From positions 34,752-98,751 of the forward strand of contig CACBGU010000003.1 of assembly GCA_902538885.1 (NCBI GenBank): 64,000 nucleotides of DNA. The letters are read 5' to 3'. This DNA comes from an uncultured Pelagibacteraceae bacterium (GTDB lineage Bacteria > Pseudomonadota > Alphaproteobacteria > Pelagibacterales > Pelagibacteraceae). Each line of letters starts with the position of its first letter. The stretch's first letter is position 1. Both the position numbers and the translations under genes were made by a program. The notes below the pieces were generated by a model. The model was not told where the DNA came from, did not search any database, and saw only the letters and a list, made by a program, of their open reading frames with translations. Positions 36,422 through 46,009 of this stretch are shown piece after piece.

Positions 36422-38505
36422 CAAAGAACTTCTCGTTTACCAACATGATTTGCCTTACTTACCACTCCATCAGCTTCCATCATATCTATTATTCTAGCAG
36501 CTCTATTGTAGCCAATTTGTAGCTTTCTTTGTAAAAAAGATGTTGATGCTTTACCTTCAGATCTAATTATCTCTAAAGCTTGTTGATACAATTCATCTTT
36601 TTCTCCTTGGTCTGGGTTGTCTCCAATTTCTTTTTCATCTGTAAAGTTTAATATCTCATCTACATAATCAGGTTCTGCTTGAGATCTCAGAAAATTATTT
36701 ATTTTTTCAATTTCAGTATCTGAAACAAAAGGGGCATGTATTCTTATTATTCGGTTAGCTGACGACATATATAGCATATCTCCCTTACCAAGTAATTGCT
36801 CAGCGCCTTGTTCTCCTAGAATAGTTCTACTATCTATTTTGGATGTAACTTGAAAAGAAATTCTGGTTGGAAAGTTTGCTTTAATCGTCCCCGTAATTAC
36901 GTCAACGCTAGGTCTTTGAGTTGCCATAATAATATGAATTCCAGCTGCTCTGGCCATTTGAGAGAGTTTTTGAATGTAATTTTCAATTTCTTTACCAGCC
37001 ACAAGCATTAAATCAGACATTTCATCAACAACTACAACAATGTAAGGCATTGGAAGTTTATGTTTAGCATTGTAGCTATCTATATTTCTAACCCCCTCTT
37101 TAGTCATCAATCTATATCTGCTCTCCATTTCTTTAACTACCCAACCTAGTACAGATGCAGCCTTTTTTGCTTCAGTTATTACTGGGCAGAGTAAATGCGG
37201 AATACCTTCATAAGTTGAAAGCTCAAGCATTTTTGGATCAATTAAAATAAATTTACATTTATCTGGTGTGTGTCTATAGAGCAGAGATAAAATGATGGTA
37301 TTTATACAAACTGACTTTCCAGATCCAGTTGTTCCTGCGATAAGCAAATGGGGCATGGAGGAAAGATCTCCAACTATAGGTTTACCAGAAATACTTTTTC
37401 CTAAAGCAATTGGTAGTTTGATTTCCTTTTTTCTAAAATCAGGATTATTCAATATCTCACCAAGGTAAACATTTTCTCTAATATCATTAGGAAGTTCAAT
37501 TCCAATAGTGTTGCTACCAGGTATAGTAGCTATTCTAGCAGACTCCGAGCTAGTATTTCTTGCAATATCGTCTGATAAATTAATTATTTTTGATACCTTA
37601 ACTCCAGCAGCTGGTTCGAATTCGTTTAGTGTAACGACGGGCCCATGACTAACTTTTTTAATATTTCCATTGACACCAAAATCTAGCAATATTTTCTCTA
37701 AAAACTCTGGATCATGACTTTCACTTTTGTCCAAATTTTCTTTTTCTTTTTTTGTAGGTAATTCAAGTAATTCTAGAGAAGGTAGTTTAAATTTAATTTT
37801 ATTGTCAGATTTATTTTCTGCTTTTATAAATGGTAAATCTTCTTGAATAAGATTTTTAATTTCTTCTTGAGGAATATATTCGTTGATAACTTCACTTTTG
37901 TCTGTGTAATTTTTACTGTTTCTTTTAATAAATACATAAAAAATTTTTTTAAATTTTTTATAAAAATTAGTTGGATGAAAATTAATACTTAATAAAAATA
38001 ATAATAATATAATAACAATCAGAGTATAATAAGACAGTATTTCATTAAATTTAATTATAGAACTTATAAACGTGCCGCTTAAGTAAGATCCAACAAAGCC
38101 ACCATTACCATTAATAAATAAAGTAAAATCATCTGGGTAAAAATAAGATAGAAATAAAGTACCAAAAACTGTGTAGATTGTAGCAAAAAAAATATTTTCT
38201 ATAATAAGAAAAATTTCTTTATTTCTTAATATATTCATACCTGTAATAATTAATGTAAAAGAGATTAAAAAAGAAACCAAACCCACTGACTGAAAAAATA
38301 AGTCTGAAACAAAACTTCCTTTAAATCCTAAAATATTATTTATCTTAACATTATCAGGAAAAATAAAATTTGGGTCATCAGGCGAGTAGGTAAATAATGA
38401 AATAAATAATAAAACACCTGATAGAAATACTATCAATCCAAAAGTTTCAGCAATTCTTTTAATTGTGAAATTTAGAAGTAAATTTGATACTTTTTTAATA
38501 TCCAT
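36421..38505 (-). CDS. ftsK: DNA translocase FtsK
   Basis: 694 aa from ATG 38505 (MDIKKVSNLLLNF; the tracked TTG at 38517 adds four codons). Four N-terminal transmembrane segments (about 20-180), a short Lys/Glu-rich linker, then the motor: GKSISGKPIVGDLSSMPHLLIAGTTGSGKSVCINT (Walker A) and VVVDEMSDLM (Walker B). The C-terminal gamma winged helix (KASTSFLQRKLQIGYNRAARIIDMMEADGVV) reads KOPS sites. Handles terminus segregation at division. Confidence 0.97.
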   Translation of the reverse strand: MDIKKVSNLLLNFTIKRIAETFGLIVFLSGVLLFISLFTYSPDDPNFIFPDNVKINNILGFKGSFVSDLFFQSVGLVSFLISFTLIITGMNILRNKEIFLIIENIFFATIYTVFGTLFLSYFYPDDFTLFINGNGGFVGSYLSGTFISSIIKFNEILSYYTLIVIILLLFLLSINFHPTNFYKKFKKIFYVFIKRNSKNYTDKSEVINEYIPQEEIKNLIQEDLPFIKAENKSDNKIKFKLPSLELLELPTKKEKENLDKSESHDPEFLEKILLDFGVNGNIKKVSHGPVVTLNEFEPAAGVKVSKIINLSDDIARNTSSESARIATIPGSNTIGIELPNDIRENVYLGEILNNPDFRKKEIKLPIALGKSISGKPIVGDLSSMPHLLIAGTTGSGKSVCINTIILSLLYRHTPDKCKFILIDPKMLELSTYEGIPHLLCPVITEAKKAASVLGWVVKEMESRYRLMTKEGVRNIDSYNAKHKLPMPYIVVVVDEMSDLMLVAGKEIENYIQKLSQMARAAGIHIIMATQRPSVDVITGTIKANFPTRISFQVTSKIDSRTILGEQGAEQLLGKGDMLYMSSANRIIRIHAPFVSDTEIEKINNFLRSQAEPDYVDEILNFTDEKEIGDNPDQGEKDELYQQALEIIRSEGKASTSFLQRKLQIGYNRAARIIDMMEADGVVSKANHVGKREVL

Positions 38506-38562
38506 TATATGAATCAATTATATCACTTTGTATCATCTAATTTTTGTTGTTAAAATTAAAAT

Positions 38563-39633
38563 ATGAGAGTTTGTATTTTAGGTAATGGTTTGTCTAGTCT
38601 AGCATTAAGTAAAGCCTTGGTTAATGAAAAAATCTATGTTGATCTTTTTTATACAAAAAAAATTCAAAAAATAAGTCAATCAAGAACGATTGGTATTTCA
38701 AAAAAAAATATAAATTTTTTTAATAAACATATAATAAATATTGATAATTTTATTTGGAAACTAAACGAAATACATATTTTTTCTGATAATTTGAAAAATG
38801 AAAAATTACTTAATTTTAAAAATAATAATGATCAACTTTTTTCCGTTATAAGAAACCATCAATTACACGAAATTTTAGAAAAAAATTTAAAAAAAAATAA
38901 ATATTTTAAAAAACTAAAATTTAAAGAAAAATCCAATTTTTTTGATAAATACAATATTGTAATCAATACTGATCATTTTAATTTAATTACTAAAAAACAC
39001 TTTAATAAAAAAATTATAAAAAAATATAACAGTTTCGCATATACTTGCATTTTAGATCATCAAACTATTTCAAATAATATTGCAACTCAAATATTTACAA
39101 AAAAAGGACCATTAGCTTTTTTACCCATATCAAATGAAAAAACTTCAGTGGTATACTCATTTAAAAATTATAAAAAAAAAGAAGATCAAGTAATTATTGA
39201 TTTAATTAATCAATATAATTTTATGTATAAAATAAACAAAATAAACAAAATTGAATCTTTTGAACTAAAGTCGTTAAATTTAAGATCCTATTATCACAAT
39301 AAATTTTTAGCGTTTGGTGATTTGCTACACAGAATACATCCTCTTGCTGGACAAGGTTTTAACATGACTCTTCGTGATATAAAAATTTTTTTGAATATTA
39401 TAAAAAAAAAGAAGGAATTAGGACTACCAATAGATAATTCAGTTAATAGGGAATTTGAAGAAAAAATTAGACATAAGAATTTTATTTTCTCTAATGGAAT
39501 AGATTTGATTTATGAATTTTTCAATTTAGAAAGTAAACTTAAAAGTACTTTTTTAAGTAAATCAATACAGTTTGTCGGAAGTAACCCAAAACTAAATAAA
39601 TTTTTTTCTAATATAGCTGATAAAGGTTTTTAG
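38563..39633 (+). CDS. UbiH/UbiF/Coq6-family FAD monooxygenase
   Basis: 356 aa. Rossmann start VCILGNGLSSLALSKAL (G-x-G-x-x-x), RTIGISKKNINFF as in the UbiH family, and the second FAD motif AFGDLLHRIHPLAGQGFNMTLRDI (about residues 248-271; GD-x-x-H-x-x-x-P-x-x-GQG-x-N). This would hydroxylate a ubiquinone precursor ring. The middle is strongly Lys/Asn-drifted and shorter than E. coli UbiH (392 aa), so the hydroxylation position is not assignable. Divergent from ftsK. Confidence 0.85.
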   Translation: MRVCILGNGLSSLALSKALVNEKIYVDLFYTKKIQKISQSRTIGISKKNINFFNKHIINIDNFIWKLNEIHIFSDNLKNEKLLNFKNNNDQLFSVIRNHQLHEILEKNLKKNKYFKKLKFKEKSNFFDKYNIVINTDHFNLITKKHFNKKIIKKYNSFAYTCILDHQTISNNIATQIFTKKGPLAFLPISNEKTSVVYSFKNYKKKEDQVIIDLINQYNFMYKINKINKIESFELKSLNLRSYYHNKFLAFGDLLHRIHPLAGQGFNMTLRDIKIFLNIIKKKKELGLPIDNSVNREFEEKIRHKNFIFSNGIDLIYEFFNLESKLKSTFLSKSIQFVGSNPKLNKFFSNIADKGF

Positions 39634-39640
39634 ATTCAAT

Positions 39641-40285
39641 TTACTGAAGTGTATTGTTATCAAATACATCGTATGTATAAGTTTTTAATATTTCTGAAAT
39701 TTTATTTTTCCTAACATCAAGATTTTTTGTTTCCAATAAAATTTGTTTTTCTTCTAATGTAAATGGGGATGCCATAGCTAAAGCATTTATAGTTTCATCT
39801 AGACTTTGTTTTTCTAAAGCTTTCCAATTGATTATAAATCCTTTTTTTTCAAACAGTGATTTTAAATCCTTAAAAATAAGTTCTAGATCACTAAATTTCA
39901 AATCCTCTTTTTCATTATTTAGGTCATGATAATAGTTATTATAATCTACTTCTAAAGACCTATATTTTTTATCAGAGTTTATCTCTATTATTTTTTTAAA
40001 TCTTAAAATTCCTTTTAATTCTATCAAAAATCTTCCGTCCTCTGTTTCCTTAAAGCTTGTAATTTTTCCTAAACATCCAACTTCATGTAGGTCGGATTTA
40101 GTTTTTTTAATATTTGATGCTTTAGGCTGTATCATTCCAATTATTTTATTTGATTTCATGCTGTCATTAATCATATCTATGTATCGTGGTTCAAATATAT
40201 TCAGTGGAACTGTAGTTTTTGGAAATAATATAAAGTTGCTTAAAGGAAAGATTGGAATAGTTTTTGGTAATTCTTCTTTTTTCAT
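39641..40285 (-). CDS. LON substrate-binding domain protein
   Basis: 214 aa. The N-terminus reads PKTIPIFPLSNFILFPKTTVPLNIFEPRYIDMI, the LON N-domain signature, followed by GMIQP and VGCLGKITSFKETEDGRFLIELKGILRF. There is no AAA+ or protease domain, so this is the stand-alone form (YcfZ-like) common in Alphaproteobacteria, function unknown. Converges with the UbiH-like gene and diverges from the TPR-sulfotransferase. Confidence 0.9.
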   Translation of the reverse strand: MKKEELPKTIPIFPLSNFILFPKTTVPLNIFEPRYIDMINDSMKSNKIIGMIQPKASNIKKTKSDLHEVGCLGKITSFKETEDGRFLIELKGILRFKKIIEINSDKKYRSLEVDYNNYYHDLNNEKEDLKFSDLELIFKDLKSLFEKKGFIINWKALEKQSLDETINALAMASPFTLEEKQILLETKNLDVRKNKISEILKTYTYDVFDNNTLQ

Positions 40286-40334
40286 TATTATTAAGATAGT
40301 AATAAATTTAAAAATAACAATATGTTAAATATCA

Positions 40335-41702
40335 ATGAATTTGAATGAAGGTAGAAATCTTATAAAGCAAAAAAAATTCAGTGAAGCTTTGGTCGTTTTT
40401 TTAAATTTAAAAAAACAAAAAAATTTTGATTATAAAATTTATTTTTATTTAGGATTAGCTAATTTTGAGCTAAATAATTTTAATAATAGTATAAACTATT
40501 ATGAAAAATTTTTAAAAAAAGAACCTCATTCAATAAGTACTCTTATAAATTTAGCAATTGTTAAGCAGACAATAGGGGATTTAAATTCTGCAAAAAAAAT
40601 TTATAAAAAAATTATTCAAATTAATAAATTTAATTTAAGAGCATATTATGGACTTTATTTGTTAGATGAAAAGAATTTTTCTAACAAAATTTTTGACACT
40701 CTGTTAGAAATTGAGAAAAACCAAAAGTTAACATTGTATGACAAAGGAATTTTAAATTTTTTATTATCCAAAAAAGAAAAAAGAAAAGGTGATCTTAAAA
40801 ATGAAATTTATTATCTTGATAAATTTCATTCAAATATTTTTGACTCAAACAAGCAATATAATAACTCTTCACAATTTTATTATAATGAAATAGCTAGTAA
40901 TTTTTTTGATAAAGTAAAAATTATTCATGATAAAAAAAATTTTATAAAAAATAATGATATTAACCCAATATTTATTATAGGTTTACCCAGATCAGGTTCA
41001 ACTCTAGTAGAATCAATTTTAACTTCAGGATCTCAAGAAATTACCTCCTTTGGTGAAAGTCATATAGTCAATGTTTCTATACTTGATGAAATTGGTCCCA
41101 AAATTTATAAGAATGATTTTAATATTGGTGAATTTAAATTTGAATTGAATTTAGAAAATATAAATGAAAAAGTTATTAATAAATATTCTCAGCTTTTAAA
41201 AAATGGCAAAAAAAAAAATCAAATATTTATTGATAAATCCCTAGAAAATTTCTTCAACATTGAAACTATAATCTATCTTTTTCCTAAAGCAAAATTTTTA
41301 CACACATTTAGAAATACACAAGATTCTATAATTTCCATTTATCAATCTATGCTACCCGAATTATCTTGGGCTCATGATATCAATGATATACTAGAATACA
41401 TTAATAATTATCTTAATATTATTAATCATTTTAAAGTTAAGTATCCTAACTTTATTTTTGATATAAGTTTGGAGCATTTGACAAAAGACACTGAAAAAAT
41501 AACAAAAAAAATTTTTGAGTTTTGTGATTTAACTTGGGAAGCACAAATTTTAAATTTTTATCAAAGAAAAAATTTATTTAGCAAAACGCTGAGTTTTAAT
41601 CAAATTAGATCGAAAGTAGTAAAGTATAATTTTAATAAATATAAACCATACTATAGTTTATTGGATAGACACAAAAGCAATTATAAATGGTTAAATATTT
41701 AG
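40335..41702 (+). CDS. TPR-sulfotransferase fusion protein
   Basis: 455 aa. The N-terminal half (about 1-165) is TPR-like: IYFYLGLANFELNNFNNSINYYEKFLKKEP and STLINLAIVKQTIGDLNSAKKIYKKIIQIN are clear repeats. The C-terminal half is a Sulfotransfer_3/TPST-like domain: PIFIIGLPRSGSTLVESIL (5'-phosphosulfate loop, about 213-231) and LHTFRNTQDSIISIYQSM (3'-phosphate segment). Such fusions are frequent in marine Alphaproteobacteria; the acceptor is unknown, perhaps a protein or glycan. No signal peptide. Part of the accessory-looking block around tRNA-Gly. Confidence 0.87.
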   Translation: MNLNEGRNLIKQKKFSEALVVFLNLKKQKNFDYKIYFYLGLANFELNNFNNSINYYEKFLKKEPHSISTLINLAIVKQTIGDLNSAKKIYKKIIQINKFNLRAYYGLYLLDEKNFSNKIFDTLLEIEKNQKLTLYDKGILNFLLSKKEKRKGDLKNEIYYLDKFHSNIFDSNKQYNNSSQFYYNEIASNFFDKVKIIHDKKNFIKNNDINPIFIIGLPRSGSTLVESILTSGSQEITSFGESHIVNVSILDEIGPKIYKNDFNIGEFKFELNLENINEKVINKYSQLLKNGKKKNQIFIDKSLENFFNIETIIYLFPKAKFLHTFRNTQDSIISIYQSMLPELSWAHDINDILEYINNYLNIINHFKVKYPNFIFDISLEHLTKDTEKITKKIFEFCDLTWEAQILNFYQRKNLFSKTLSFNQIRSKVVKYNFNKYKPYYSLLDRHKSNYKWLNI

Positions 41703-41712
41703 CGTTATTAAT

Positions 41713-42987
41713 TTAAAAATTATTCTTCCTGAATTCGATTTGATTCTCTAAGGCCTTTTTTAAAAAATTGGTTTGAATTTTTTTCTCAAAAATTTCCTTA
41801 TAACTAAAATCTCCAATTATATCTGCATAGTTTATCCAATTATTTATAATCAAAATATCGGAAAGGTTTATACCTTTTACATATTTGCCCCAAACTTTTT
41901 TATCATTATCATTTCTTTTAGGAACTCTTTCATCGATTAACTTTTCTTTTGTTGACCATTTTTCATTATATTTCATGACTTGTTCTCCATCAAAATTTAT
42001 TTTTTCATATTCAGGATATAATTGATAAAATTCTGAACAACCATGTTTAATTATAATTTTAAACCTACTTAAGTTTGCAATTTTAATTTCCTGATTGATT
42101 ACTTCTAGAATATTTTTTGCCTCTTCTATCCCTGTACAATAAATATATCCCTTGTAATTTCCTTTAATTTGATTTCTGGTCTCGACCATACATTTTCTCA
42201 TATTATTTTTTGTTAAACTGATATTATCGAAAATAAAATATAACTTAATTAAATCTATAACAGTAAATAAATTTATTTGTATTTTGTAACAACCGAAGCA
42301 GAATTTTGGTATAATATTAAACTCATTAAACACTTTAAAATGTCTTAAACAATTTAAGTTGTTAGAATTTTTTCTAAAAATTTGAGTTTCATTAAAAATC
42401 AAATCATTTTTAAAATTTTCAATTAGATTATTACATAAATATAAAATTTCCTTAATATTTTTTGAATCAAAATAATTTTTTATATTAAGTTTCTTAATTT
42501 CCGAATTAATTCTGTAATTTAAGTTAATTATACTTTCATTATTGTTATATTTTGGCTGTATTAAATTTAATATATTAATTAAATGTTTTTGTGCATTAAG
42601 ATCGTTTTTATCTAATTTAAAAGCTATTTCAAAATTTTCTGCTGCTTTTTCAAACATACCTATTTCAAAGTACGAAATAGCAAGATTATTATAAGCTAAA
42701 CTAAAGTTTGGATTATCTTGGATTGAAAACTTATAAAAATTTATAGATTTAGTTATTTTTCCTAATTTAAAAAAAATTACACCAATATTTGTGAATAGTT
42801 TAAATTTATTTATTTTTATTTGAAAATTATTTTCATAAATATCAATTTGTTTTTTCCAAAATTCAAAATTTAAATATATTTTTTCTTCAGAGATAAATTT
42901 AAGCTTTTTTGTTACTTTCTCAAAATTTTTGTTATTTAAATCATTTATGATTTCCTGAATATTTTTAGCATTATGTATTTCGTTCAT
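41713..42987 (-). CDS. TPR protein with unrecognised C-terminal domain
   Basis: 424 aa. Residues about 60-150 contain TPRs (FTNIGVIFFKLGKITKSINFYKFSIQDNPNF; LAYNNLAISYFEIGMFEKAAENFEIAFKLDKND). The C-terminal about 230 residues form a domain I cannot name, with FCFGCYKIQI, MRKCMVETRNQ, YKGYIYCTGIEEAKNIL and IIKHGCSEFYQLYP, i.e. several spaced Cys. No signal peptide or catalytic motif. Tail-to-tail with the TPR-sulfotransferase (10-base gap), suggesting a functional pair, and 160 bases from tRNA-Gly. Very AT-rich. Confidence 0.7.
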   Translation of the reverse strand: MNEIHNAKNIQEIINDLNNKNFEKVTKKLKFISEEKIYLNFEFWKKQIDIYENNFQIKINKFKLFTNIGVIFFKLGKITKSINFYKFSIQDNPNFSLAYNNLAISYFEIGMFEKAAENFEIAFKLDKNDLNAQKHLINILNLIQPKYNNNESIINLNYRINSEIKKLNIKNYFDSKNIKEILYLCNNLIENFKNDLIFNETQIFRKNSNNLNCLRHFKVFNEFNIIPKFCFGCYKIQINLFTVIDLIKLYFIFDNISLTKNNMRKCMVETRNQIKGNYKGYIYCTGIEEAKNILEVINQEIKIANLSRFKIIIKHGCSEFYQLYPEYEKINFDGEQVMKYNEKWSTKEKLIDERVPKRNDNDKKVWGKYVKGINLSDILIINNWINYADIIGDFSYKEIFEKKIQTNFLKKALENQIEFRKNNF

Positions 42988-43147
42988 TAAAATTATATTA
43001 ATTTATTTTAGCATTTTGTCTTTAATTTTACTCTATAAAGCTATTTACATCTTAAGATATGATATCACTAATTATTTGTAATATTTTTCATCAATTTAAT
43101 TATTGCTTACAATTTAAAAACTAGTTATCTATATTATTTAATTAAAA

Positions 43148-43222
43148 GCGGGCATAGCTCAGTGGTAGAGCGTCTCGTTGCCAACGAGAAGGTCGAGGGT
43201 TCGACCCCCTTTGCCCGCTCCA
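43148..43222 (+). tRNA. tRNA-Gly(GCC)
   Basis: 75 bases with encoded CCA. Acceptor GCGGGCA/TGCCCGC, D arm GCTC-AGTGGTA-GAGC, anticodon arm TCTCG-TTGCCAA-CGAGA with anticodon GCC, variable AGGTC, T arm GAGGG-TTCGACC-CCCTT, discriminator T. All four arms pair. The 160 bases upstream (42988-43147) are featureless AT-rich sequence; no GC-rich terminator follows, and the FkbM gene starts 8 bases after it. Confidence 0.97.
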
Positions 43223-43229
43223 AAAAATA

Positions 43230-44144
43230 GTGATTAAATCAGATTATTTAACTTTCATTTTTCAAAAATATTTAAAAAAAAAAGATATTAGAGAGTTAAA
43301 AAATAATTTTTTTTATTATTTCATTTTTAGAATTGTTAGAAATTTTTTATCTAGAGATTTAATTATTCAAATATATGATTTTAAAGTCTATGGAAGTATT
43401 AAAAAAAATAAAACTTCACATTTTTTACTAAAAAAATGTGAGTTTGGTGATTATCATGAATTAAGTATAATCAAGAAATTCTCCAAGAATAAAAAAATAT
43501 TATTTATTGATTGTGGATGCAATTATGGATTTTATTCTCTTTATACAGCTTCTTTATCTGAAAAAAATAAAATCATATCTATTGAAGCATCAAAAAATAC
43601 TTCAGGTGAATTTTTTAAAAACTTAAATTTAAACAACTTTAAAAATGTTGATTTTTATAATAATGCAGTATCAAATTCTAGTGGTGAAAATATTTCATTC
43701 AATGAAAGTACAAACGATTGGGAGAGCTCTCAAACACACAGTAGTTTTAAATTAAGCAGTAAATTAAAAATTAAATCAATTAGAATTGATAGTTTATTAG
43801 AGAATTATTTTTTAAAAGAATATCTTGTAATTATTAAGTTAGATATAGAAGGCAATGAAGTTAATGCTATTAAAGGTGCCTTAGAAACAATAAACAAATC
43901 AAAACCTCTTATTATAATAGAGTTTTCAAAATATATTTTTGAAAATATGGACAATATTTACTATTTAAAAGAATTTTTAATTAAATATGATTATTCTATT
44001 TATGATACTAATTATAAAAAAAAAAATATTGAAGATATTTTAAGTATGTTAAAAAACTTAAAAAAAAGATACAAAACAATTGGCAATTTTTATTTAATTA
44101 AAAATAATTCAAATAACTTAAAAATTTTTCTTTCTAATGAGTGA
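43230..44144 (+). CDS. FkbM-family methyltransferase
   Basis: 304 aa. SAM motif I FIDCGCNYGFYSLYTA (about residues 92-107), IISIEASKNTSGEFFKNL, and the FkbM signature VIIKLDIEGNEVNAIKGAL (about 203-221). These enzymes usually O-methylate sugars or polyketides; in this setting a surface glycan is plausible. Start is GTG at 43230, 8 bases after the tRNA 3' end, so the true start could be somewhat downstream. Overlaps the pterin dehydratase by 8 bases. Confidence 0.85.
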   Translation: MIKSDYLTFIFQKYLKKKDIRELKNNFFYYFIFRIVRNFLSRDLIIQIYDFKVYGSIKKNKTSHFLLKKCEFGDYHELSIIKKFSKNKKILFIDCGCNYGFYSLYTASLSEKNKIISIEASKNTSGEFFKNLNLNNFKNVDFYNNAVSNSSGENISFNESTNDWESSQTHSSFKLSSKLKIKSIRIDSLLENYFLKEYLVIIKLDIEGNEVNAIKGALETINKSKPLIIIEFSKYIFENMDNIYYLKEFLIKYDYSIYDTNYKKKNIEDILSMLKNLKKRYKTIGNFYLIKNNSNNLKIFLSNE

Positions 44145-44481
44145 TCTAGTAAATAAAAAGTGTGTTCCTTGTGAAGGCAATATTCCTCCATTTAATGCGG
44201 AGGAGATACATAAATATCTTAAAAAAGTTGATGGTTGGGAAGTTTTAGAAGATAAAATTGATGGTTTTCATTTAATAAAAAGTTTTAAATTTGATAACTT
44301 TTTAAAAAGTCAGGAATTTGTAAATAAAGTTGGAGAAATAGCTGAGTCCGAAGGTCATCACCCTGACCTATGGTTTGGATGGGGTTATGCTAGAATTAAA
44401 ATATTCACACATGCAATTAAAGGTCTAGCAGAAAGTGATTTTATTCTTGCCGCAAAAATAGATCAAATACCTAATGCCTAA
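44137..44481 (+). CDS. Pterin-4-alpha-carbinolamine dehydratase
   Basis: 114 aa (PCD/DCoH fold). Active-site signature AESEGHHPDLWFGWGYARIKIFTHAIKGLAESDFILAAKID (about residues 67-107), with the His-His-Pro and the later His of the family. An N-terminal Cys pair (KKCVPCEG) is typical of bacterial forms. It recycles pterin cofactor for aromatic hydroxylases or acts in pterin metabolism; no hydroxylase lies in this window. Converges on purH with an 11-base overlap. Confidence 0.94.
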   Translation: MSDLVNKKCVPCEGNIPPFNAEEIHKYLKKVDGWEVLEDKIDGFHLIKSFKFDNFLKSQEFVNKVGEIAESEGHHPDLWFGWGYARIKIFTHAIKGLAESDFILAAKIDQIPNA

Positions 44482-46009
44482 AGTGTCTTGTATTTGAGAA
44501 AAGAAGCACGGTATCTGTTTCATTTGCAAAGTTAATTATTTCTTTATCTCTTATTGATCCAGAGGGCTGAACTACTGCTCTAACACCAGATTGGACTAAT
44601 TTTTCAATACCATCTACAAAAGGAAAGAATGCATCAGAGGCAGCAACTAAATTATCATTCTGAAGATTAAATTTTTTCATTTTATTTATTGCTATTCGAC
44701 AACTATCTAATCTGCTTGGTTGACCAGAACCAATACCAACAGTTGTTTCGTTTGATGCTAAGACTATTGCGTTTGATTTGACATACCTGCATACATTGAA
44801 AGCAAAAATAAGATCTTTAAGTTGTTTTGATGTTGGTTTTCGTTTTGAAACAATTTTAAAATTTTTAGTTGAAAATAAATTTAAGTCCTCTGATTGTATC
44901 ATTATATTTTGGTTGAATGATACAAATTTAAGAAGTTCTTCAGATGAGTAATTTGTTCCATCAATTAGTCTTAAGTTTTTTTTAGCTTTTAATATTTTGA
45001 TAGCACTACTTTCAAATCCATTTGCGATAATCACTTCTAAAAATAATTTATTTAGTTCTAAAGCTAAATTTTTAGTAATTTTAAAATTACAAGAAACTAT
45101 TCCACCAAAAGCACTTATGGGATCACAAGAAAGAGCAGATTTATAGCTTTCTAAATGATCATTTTTAGTAGAAACACCACATGGGTTTGCATGTTTAACT
45201 ATGACTGTTCCTTTACCTTTTGGTAAAGATCTTGAAATAGTTAAAGCGCTAAATATATCATTATAATTGTTGTAACTAAGTTGTTTTCCATGAATTTGTT
45301 TTAAATTTGTATTCAAATTACTCGAATAAATTGCACTTAGTTGATGAGGATTTTCTCCATATCTAAGTTGTTCTTTAAGATTTCCATGCAAAATTTTTTT
45401 CTTAGGGAAAATAGTATTTGTTTTTTTATTAAAATAGTCAGAAATAACGGAGTCATAATAAGCTGTTTCAGTAAAAGCTATCCTTGATAGCTTTTCCCTA
45501 AAACTTAAGGAAGTAGATCCTTTGAACTTTTTTAATTCTTCAATTAATTCCTCATACTGATCTGAAGAAGTTATTACAGTCACATCATTATAGTTTTTAG
45601 CTGCAGACCTAACCATTGTGGGACCACCTACATCAATATTTTCTATAATTTTTTTATGGTCTTTTGTTTTTTTAAGAGTGTTCTCAAATGGATAAAAATT
45701 AACTATGACTAAATCAATATTCTCAAAACCATTATCTTTTAAATCTTTTAAGTGAGATTTTTTCTCTCTCTTATTTAAAATTCCCGCATGGATTTTTGGA
45801 TGAAGAGTTTTTACTCTACCCTCCAAAATCTCAGGTGAATTGGTAAAATCAGACACTTCTAAACAATTAAATTTTAATCTTTTAATTTCTTTATAAGTAC
45901 CACCCGAGCTAATGATTTTAATTTTGTTTTTTTTTAAAATATTTAATAATGGTTTTAAGTTATTTTTATCAGATACAGAAATGAGAGCTGTTTTGATTTT
46001 TTTCTTCAT
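44471..46009 (-). CDS. purH: Bifunctional AICAR transformylase/IMP cyclohydrolase
   Basis: 512 aa, last two steps of IMP synthesis. N-terminal MGS-like cyclohydrolase domain (ALISVSDKNNLKPLLNIL; SSGGTYKEI; LEGRVKTLHPKIHAGIL; GGPTMVRSAAKN), C-terminal transformylase with LRYGENPHQLSAIY (about residues 215-228), KHANPCGVS and PSGSIRDKEII. Uses the AICAR that histidine synthesis releases. Shares one base with the heparinase-like gene. Confidence 0.98.
   Translation of the reverse strand: MKKKIKTALISVSDKNNLKPLLNILKKNKIKIISSGGTYKEIKRLKFNCLEVSDFTNSPEILEGRVKTLHPKIHAGILNKREKKSHLKDLKDNGFENIDLVIVNFYPFENTLKKTKDHKKIIENIDVGGPTMVRSAAKNYNDVTVITSSDQYEELIEELKKFKGSTSLSFREKLSRIAFTETAYYDSVISDYFNKKTNTIFPKKKILHGNLKEQLRYGENPHQLSAIYSSNLNTNLKQIHGKQLSYNNYNDIFSALTISRSLPKGKGTVIVKHANPCGVSTKNDHLESYKSALSCDPISAFGGIVSCNFKITKNLALELNKLFLEVIIANGFESSAIKILKAKKNLRLIDGTNYSSEELLKFVSFNQNIMIQSEDLNLFSTKNFKIVSKRKPTSKQLKDLIFAFNVCRYVKSNAIVLASNETTVGIGSGQPSRLDSCRIAINKMKKFNLQNDNLVAASDAFFPFVDGIEKLVQSGVRAVVQPSGSIRDKEIINFANETDTVLLFSNTRHFRH

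Noticed and set aside
43060-43147. Promoter for tRNA-Gly (TTGCTT ... TATCTA)
   Set aside because: Both hexamers match only 3/6 of consensus, not better than background AT-rich sequence.
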